9,434 bases of DNA from Deltaproteobacteria bacterium (GTDB lineage: Bacteria; Desulfobacterota; SM23-61): the NCBI GenBank assembly GCA_026388915.1, contig JAPLIW010000720.1:1-9434 (forward strand). The letters are read 5' to 3'. Positions 6,062 to 9,434 of this stretch are shown here, one piece after another. Both the position numbers and the translations under genes were made by a program. How positions within the stretch are numbered: the stretch's first letter is position 1; each line of letters opens with the position of its first letter. The notes below the pieces were generated by a model that ran no database searches, was not told the DNA's origin, and saw only the letters and a program-made list of their open reading frames with translations.

Positions 6062-6766
6062 ATGAAAAGAACGGCAAGCGCGAAAATAGGCGGAATGGCT
6101 GTGCTCTTTTTAATTATGTGCCTTTGGCCCGCCCAGAGCCAAAGTCAAACCCCTTCTCTGGATGAGATCGTGACCAAAGTACAGGAGCAGTATGACCGTC
6201 ACGAGGATTTCAAGGCCCAGTTCGTCCAGGAATCCCTGGTGAAGAGCCTGGGAAGGAAGCAGTCGTCCGAAGGGACGGTATACTTCAAAAAGCCCGGAAA
6301 GATGCGCTGGGCCTACCAGAAGCCCTTTAAGCAGGAGATCATCTCCGACGGAAAGGCCCTCTGGAATTACCGGGCCGAGGACAAGCAGGCCATGGTAAGC
6401 CAGATGTCCCAGGCGGTCCAGGGAAAAGTGCCCTCCACCTTTCTGGCCGGGCTGGGCAACCTCAAGAGGGATTTCCGGGCCCGCTGGGCGAAAGAGCGTT
6501 CCGGCAAGGAACCCTATTCGCTGGAGCTGACCCCCCAGGAAATCCAGGGGAGCCTGGAAAAGCTTTTTCTCCTCGTGGACCGGGAGAGTTACAAGATCCT
6601 TCAGGCCAAAATCCAGGATGTGATGGGGAATACCACCCAGATCACCTTTTCCAAGATTCAGTTTGACAACCGCCTCTCCGATTCCCTTTTCACCTTTACC
6701 CCGCCCCCAGGGGTGGAAGTCTTCAACCTGCCGGGGGCCTCTCCCGCGGGCCAGACCGGAAAGTAA
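6062..6766 (+). CDS. lolA: Outer-membrane lipoprotein carrier protein LolA
   Basis: The protein has 234 residues. LolA shuttles lipoproteins across the periplasm from the inner-membrane LolCDE complex to the outer membrane. The ATG at 6062 starts a signal peptide: MKRTASAK, a hydrophobic core to about residue 22, and a probable cleavage site in the AQSQSQ stretch. The Cys at 20 is not in a convincing lipobox. The mature part has the expected opening (SLDEIVTKVQEQYDRHEDF), the KPGKMRWAY block at 77-85, and the terminal FTPPPGVEV at 212-220. A GTG at 6026 would add 12 residues before the signal peptide and is less likely; AAGG at 6052-6055 suits the ATG. It starts 38 bases after ftsK and ends 7 bases before rimO, which suggests co-transcription. 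The family is diverse, but the overall pattern is clear. Confidence 0.9.
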   Translation: MKRTASAKIGGMAVLFLIMCLWPAQSQSQTPSLDEIVTKVQEQYDRHEDFKAQFVQESLVKSLGRKQSSEGTVYFKKPGKMRWAYQKPFKQEIISDGKALWNYRAEDKQAMVSQMSQAVQGKVPSTFLAGLGNLKRDFRARWAKERSGKEPYSLELTPQEIQGSLEKLFLLVDRESYKILQAKIQDVMGNTTQITFSKIQFDNRLSDSLFTFTPPPGVEVFNLPGASPAGQTGK

Positions 6767-6773
6767 CTCCTTC

Positions 6774-8126
6774 ATGCGTCCTTCATCCAAGACCGTCCGC
6801 ATGATCAGCCTGGGGTGTCCCAAGAACCTGGTGGACAGCGAAGTCATGCTCGGCCTGCTGCGGGAAAAGGGGTGGGCTCCCTCGGCCACGGATGATGCCG
6901 ACGTGGTCATCGTGAATACGTGCGGCTTTATCCGCGAGGCCAAGGAGGAGTCCATCGAAACCATCCTGACCATGGCCGCGGCCAAGGAGAAGGGGAAGGC
7001 GCAAAAGCTCGTGGTGACCGGTTGTCTTCCCCAACGGTACGGCAAAGAACTGCTTCGGGAGTTGCCGGAAGTGGATTTCTTCGTGGGAACCGGGGAGTTT
7101 CACCGGATCGCCGATCTCCTGGAGGAATTGGAGAAGGGAAAGATGCGGCAGAAGCAGGTGATCGGCGCCCCTGAATTCCTCTACGATCACCGCACTCCCC
7201 GCATCCACACCTCTTTTCCCGGAAGCACGTACCTGAAGATCTCCGAGGGATGCGCGAATTTTTGTTCCTACTGCGTGATTCCCCGCCTCCGGGGAAAGCT
7301 TCGCAGCCGGCCCGTCTCTTCGATCCTCCAGGAAGCCAAGCAGGCGGTTTCCCGGGGAGTCAAGGAAATCAACCTCATCGGCCAGGACATCACCGCCTAC
7401 GGACGGGACCGGAGGGACAAAGCCGGGCTGGTCAGACTTTTAAAGGGACTGGTGAAGGTCGAGGGGCTGAGATGGATTCGGCTGTTGTATGCCCATCCGG
7501 CCCATATCACCCCGGAACTGGTCCACTTGATCCGCGATGAGGAGAAGATCTGCAAATATCTGGACATCCCGTTGCAGCATGCGAACGAAGGGATCCTGAA
7601 GGCCATGAACCGGCCCGCGCCGGAAAAAAGGATCCCGGATTTCCTGGACTGGCTTCGAAAAGAGATTCCGGGGGTCGTCCTGCGCACTTCGCTCATGGTG
7701 GGATTCCCGGGAGAAACGGAAAGAATCTTCCGCCAGCTGCTGGAATTTGTCAAAGAGGCTCAGTTTGACCGCCTGGGAGCTTTCCCTTATTCAAGGGAAG
7801 AGGGCACTCCGGCCGCCTCCCTGAAAGGCCAGGTTCCGGACCGAATCAGGCGGGAACGATACCGGAAAATCATGAGCCTGCAGAAGAAGATATCCCTGAA
7901 GAAACAGAAGGCCATGGTCGGGTCGCGGGTCCCCGTGCTTGTGGAGCGGCCGGGAAACGCTCCCGGGATTTTGTGGGAAGGAAGAACCCCGGGGCAGGCT
8001 CCGGAGGTGGACGGAACCATTTTCCTGACCGGGGCAGGCGCGCGCCCCGGAGAGATGGTGAAAGTCCGAATCACGGACGCAAGGCCCTATGACCTTTGCG
8101 GGAAAATTCTGGGTCCCGCCCATTAA
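6774..8126 (+). CDS. rimO: Ribosomal protein S12 methylthiotransferase RimO
   Basis: The protein has 450 residues, the usual length. RimO is a radical-SAM enzyme with two [4Fe-4S] clusters that adds a methylthio group to the conserved Asp of ribosomal protein S12. The N-terminal domain holds the auxiliary cluster cysteines: Cys15 in SLGCPKN, Cys50 in VNTCGF and Cys84 in VTGCLP. The radical-SAM CX3CX2C motif is Cys160, Cys164 and Cys167 in SEGCANFCSYCVIPRLRGK. The LIGQD (201-205), PLQHA (266-270) and MVGFPGET (308-315) blocks follow, then a TRAM domain at about 381-447. SLGCPKNLVDSE and the lack of tRNA-type MiaB features favour RimO over MiaB. ATG 6774 puts the first cluster Cys at the usual distance; GGAAAG lies about ten bases upstream. 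It is the last gene of the probable ftsK-lolA-rimO operon. Confidence 0.95.
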   Translation: MRPSSKTVRMISLGCPKNLVDSEVMLGLLREKGWAPSATDDADVVIVNTCGFIREAKEESIETILTMAAAKEKGKAQKLVVTGCLPQRYGKELLRELPEVDFFVGTGEFHRIADLLEELEKGKMRQKQVIGAPEFLYDHRTPRIHTSFPGSTYLKISEGCANFCSYCVIPRLRGKLRSRPVSSILQEAKQAVSRGVKEINLIGQDITAYGRDRRDKAGLVRLLKGLVKVEGLRWIRLLYAHPAHITPELVHLIRDEEKICKYLDIPLQHANEGILKAMNRPAPEKRIPDFLDWLRKEIPGVVLRTSLMVGFPGETERIFRQLLEFVKEAQFDRLGAFPYSREEGTPAASLKGQVPDRIRRERYRKIMSLQKKISLKKQKAMVGSRVPVLVERPGNAPGILWEGRTPGQAPEVDGTIFLTGAGARPGEMVKVRITDARPYDLCGKILGPAH

Positions 8127-8135
8127 TCCCCCCAT

Positions 8136-8270
8136 TCATTGAAGTTTTCCCCCCAGCCTGCCGATGCAGAGTTTTTCAGAGCTTTCTTCCGGGTCATGGG
8201 TGAGGTCGCTGCCGGGTGAAAGGAAACCGCTGACCTTCACGGCGGCCCCGAAATGAGGGATGGCGAAGAT
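8136..8270 (-). pseudogene. Possible C-terminal gene remnant, unidentified
   Basis: Reading the minus strand from 8270 down to a TGA at 8138-8136 gives 44 uninterrupted codons with a protein-like composition, including AVKVSGFLSPGSDLTHDP and ESSEKLCIGRLGGKLQ. About two thirds of its codons end in G or C, as in the real genes nearby. There is no start codon or ribosome site: upstream the frame runs into homopolymer tracts and the dksA promoter, and a stop at about 8344. It may be the tail of a deleted gene convergent with rimO. I do not recognise the family. The opposite strand is also open for part of the stretch, so chance or a conserved RNA remain possible. Confidence 0.25.
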
Positions 8271-8313
8271 TCGGGAAAAGGATCTTTTTTTCTCCCCCCG
8301 ATGATTTTTACTC

Positions 8314-8341
8314 TTGACAAGGGGGGGAAAAACAGTAGATT
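8314..8341 (+). promoter_or_regulatory. Sigma70-like promoter of the dksA-type gene
   Basis: A perfect TTGACA (8314-8319) is followed after 16 bases by TAGATT (8336-8341), within TAGATTAT. Transcription would start near 8348, giving a leader of about 50 bases before the ATG at 8398. An overlapping imperfect palindrome, AGTAGA/TCTGCT, covers the -10 region and start site. Confidence 0.65.
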
Positions 8342-8381
8342 ATGTCTGCTTAACGGAATTAAATCCCTCATTTTTCTTGGA

Positions 8382-8395
8382 AGGGAGGAATCCCT
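8382..8395 (+). promoter_or_regulatory. Hairpin enclosing the dksA-type Shine-Dalgarno
   Basis: AGGGA (8382-8386) pairs with TCCCT (8391-8395) around a GGAA tetraloop, a GNRA-type loop. The Shine-Dalgarno GGGAGG (8383-8388) lies in the left arm and loop, so folding would partly hide it. The stem is only five base pairs, and the start codon is three bases beyond it. Confidence 0.4.
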
Positions 8396-8397
8396 CC

Positions 8398-9003
8398 ATG
8401 GCGACCGCGAAGCCCAAGAAAAAGAAAAGCGGCTCGGCCAAGAAGCCGGTCTCAACCGCCAAGAAGAAGACCGTAAAGCGGCCCGAGAAAAAGCAGGTCA
8501 AGAAGAAGGTATTGAGAAAGAAGGGCAAGCCCATGATGAAGGCGGTCAAACCGTCTCCCGAAGTTCTTTCGCCTCAATCGAAGGATGAAATAGAAGGATT
8601 TCGCAGAGCGCTGATGGATATGCGGGAGAAATTGCTGGCCGGCATATCCGAGAGTCCCGTTCCGGAAGCTCTGGTCACCCAGTCCGATATCGGAGATATC
8701 ATCGACCAGGCCGGAGATGAACGGGACCGGGAGCTCTCCCTTCTTCTTTCGGGAAGGGATAAAGAAAAACTCTTCGCCATCAACGAGGCCCTCGAGAAGT
8801 TGAAGGAAGGAACCTATGGCATCTGCGAAGAATGCGGAGAGCGGATTGGAATTGGACGCCTGAAGGTAATGCCCCTGGCTCGGTATGATGTCTCCTGCCA
8901 GGCAAAATTAGAGCAAGAGATGCGCCTCCAGAGAAAGGCGGATGAGGACCTCACCTACCGGGGGCTGACTTACTCCCCGGGAGCGGAAGAAGAAGAGGCC
9001 TGA
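8398..9003 (+). CDS. dksA: DksA/TraR-family RNA polymerase-binding regulator with Lys-rich tail
   Basis: The protein has 201 residues; ordinary DksA has about 120-150. DksA proteins enter the RNA polymerase secondary channel and, with ppGpp, adjust transcription of rRNA and amino-acid genes. Residues 1-50 carry 20 Lys, a disordered histone-H1-like tail (AKPKKKKSGSAKKPVSTAKK). The coiled coil runs from about 62 to 135, with the tip motif DxxDxA conserved as Asp100, Asp103 and Ala105. The zinc finger has Cys143, Cys146 and Cys167, but the third canonical position is Asp164 (ARYDVSC), with the usual 17-residue spacing kept. An acidic EEEE ends the protein. ATG 8398, nine bases after GGGAGG, is the start; an in-frame TTG at 8314 is part of the promoter -35 box. 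The gene converges on csp. Calling it dksA rather than a DksA-like paralogue is an inference. Confidence 0.85.
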   Translation: MATAKPKKKKSGSAKKPVSTAKKKTVKRPEKKQVKKKVLRKKGKPMMKAVKPSPEVLSPQSKDEIEGFRRALMDMREKLLAGISESPVPEALVTQSDIGDIIDQAGDERDRELSLLLSGRDKEKLFAINEALEKLKEGTYGICEECGERIGIGRLKVMPLARYDVSCQAKLEQEMRLQRKADEDLTYRGLTYSPGAEEEEA

Positions 9004-9020
9004 ACTCTTTTTTATTATCT

Positions 9021-9061
9021 AAAAAAACGGCATCCCGCGCTTCGCAGGATGCCGTTTTTTT
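9021..9061. terminator. Bidirectional intrinsic terminator between dksA-type gene and csp
   Basis: The perfect 9-bp stem ACGGCATCC (9027-9035) and GGATGCCGT (9047-9055) has seven A on the left and seven T on the right, counting the stem ends. It can therefore stop transcription from both convergent genes. It lies 24 bases after the dksA-type stop and 20 bases after the csp stop. Confidence 0.92.
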
Positions 9062-9080
9062 CTGGACCAGATCGATAAAA

Positions 9081-9284
9081 TTACTGAATGACCTGGACGT
9101 TTTTGGCCTTGGGGCCTTTGGGCGTATCTTCGACTTCGAACCGGACTTTCTGGCCTTCGGCCAGGGTCTTGAAGCCGTCACCCTGAATCGCAGTGTAATG
9201 GACGAACAGATCCTGCCCATTCTCCTGCTGGATGAATCCGTAGCCCTTTTTCTCGTTGAACCACTTCACCGATCCTTCACCCAC
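9081..9284 (-). CDS. csp: Cold-shock-domain protein (CspA family)
   Basis: The protein has 67 residues, the standard size. Csp proteins are five-stranded OB-fold single-stranded RNA/DNA binders that melt RNA structure; some are induced by cold, others are constitutive. The start GEGSVKWFNEKKGYGFI contains Trp8 and the RNP1 motif KGYGFI (13-18). RNP2 is LFVHY (26-30). The TLAEGQKVRFEVE block at 40-52 and a PKGPKAKNV end complete the fold. The start codon is GTG (9284-9282), eight bases after a strong Shine-Dalgarno AGGGAGGG on the minus strand; an ATG further upstream is out of frame. The leader carries a perfect 10-bp inverted repeat. Which paralogue this is cannot be decided from one copy. 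Confidence 0.95.
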   Translation of the reverse strand: MGEGSVKWFNEKKGYGFIQQENGQDLFVHYTAIQGDGFKTLAEGQKVRFEVEDTPKGPKAKNVQVIQ

Positions 9285-9337
9285 AGCGATATCCCTCCCT
9301 TCTGCTTCATGCTTCTATGACAAGTCAGGATATCGCT
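9285..9337 (-). promoter_or_regulatory. Inverted repeat flanking the csp Shine-Dalgarno
   Basis: On the minus strand, AGCGATATCC (9337-9328) is the exact reverse complement of GGATATCGCT (9294-9285), which abuts the GTG start codon. The 33-base loop contains most of the Shine-Dalgarno (9299-9294), and its last base is in the stem. It could be a leader stem controlling translation, or a pair of GATATC-centred protein sites. Confidence 0.55.
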
Positions 9338-9347
9338 TCGGCCAAAC

Positions 9348-9392
9348 AAAAAAAGGCCGCAAGGTATGGAATACACCACACACCCAACGGCC
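9348..9392 (-). terminator. Probable minus-strand terminator upstream of csp
   Basis: On the minus strand, GGCCG (9392-9388) pairs with CGGCC (9359-9355), followed by seven T (9354-9348). An inner GGTGTAT/ATACC stem with a bulge may extend the structure. It follows a probable stop codon at 9398-9396. The outer stem has only five pairs and a long loop, so the call is moderate. CGGCC can instead pair with GGCCG at 9343-9339. Confidence 0.45.
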
Positions 9393-9395
9393 AAT

Positions 9396-9434
9396 TTATC
9401 TGTTCTCCAAAACTACCATCCGACTCATCCAAAT
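9396..9434 (-). CDS. Possible C-terminal end of an unidentified minus-strand gene
   Basis: The minus strand read from the window edge gives IWMSRMVVLENR and then a TAA at 9398-9396. The terminator-like structure starting four bases later supports a gene ending here. Twelve codons are too few to name a product, and the call rests mainly on position. Confidence 0.3.
   Translation of the reverse strand: MWMSRMVVLENR

Noticed and set aside
4374..6077. 567-codon minus-strand frame opposite ftsK
   Set aside because: The plus strand encodes a complete FtsK with all motor motifs. The antisense frame is a by-product of GC-rich codons and has no recognisable domain.
6663..6773. Longer rimO start inside lolA
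   Set aside because: It would add 37 residues read out of frame through lolA. ATG 6774 gives the normal RimO N-terminus with the first cluster Cys at residue 15.
8314..8397. Upstream TTG start for the dksA-type gene
   Set aside because: The TTG is the first half of the TTGACA -35 box. ATG 8398 has a strong Shine-Dalgarno at the right distance.
8751..8758. GGGAAGGG as a KOPS-like FtsK-orienting site
   Set aside because: It fits the E. coli GGGNAGGG form, but one occurrence in a GC-rich gene is expected by chance, and the motif in this lineage is unknown.

Overview
The window looks like a stretch of chromosome from a Gram-negative, probably deltaproteobacterial (Desulfobacterota-type) bacterium. 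The reasons are a GC-rich coding style, a LolA outer-membrane lipoprotein carrier, a DksA-family regulator with a long lysine-rich N-terminal tail, and many short intergenic palindromes. No tRNA, rRNA, CRISPR array, phage gene or transposase was seen. The lineage is an inference from gene style only.

Left part (1-2125). The window opens in the last 51 codons of an ABC transporter substrate-binding protein (family 5, Opp/Dpp type). A ~130-bp non-coding miniature mobile element follows directly. Next come a strong GC-rich hairpin, a PlsC-type acyltransferase, and a second copy of the same element in the opposite orientation. Each copy has its own 9-bp target duplication (TCAAGAAAT and AGGGTTGAT), so they are separate insertions. 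The first landed inside the stop codon of the transporter gene, turning TAG into TGA without changing the protein. After this come a possible tiny CxxC ORF and a 137-residue DUF6982-like protein with two similar halves.

Middle part (2126-8126). An M20-family metallodipeptidase is followed by a 322-base spacer with two more palindromes of the same sequence family and a good sigma70-like promoter. That promoter sits directly against the start of ftsK. The genes ftsK, lolA and rimO then follow with 38- and 7-base gaps and probably form one operon. They cover chromosome segregation at division, lipoprotein transport through the periplasm, and methylthiolation of ribosomal protein S12.

Right part (8127-9434). 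A 271-base spacer holds a possible minus-strand gene remnant and the dksA-type promoter (TTGACA). The DksA-like protein keeps the DxxDxA tip motif but has Asp in place of the third zinc-finger Cys. It converges on a cold-shock protein gene on the minus strand, and the two share a bidirectional terminator. The cold-shock gene starts with GTG, and its leader carries a 10-bp inverted repeat around the Shine-Dalgarno. The right edge probably holds the last 12 codons of another minus-strand gene and its terminator.

The genes themselves are mostly ordinary housekeeping. The less expected material is between them: the miniature elements, the co-varying GNRA-loop palindromes, the leader structures of dksA and csp, and the possible leaderless start of ftsK.
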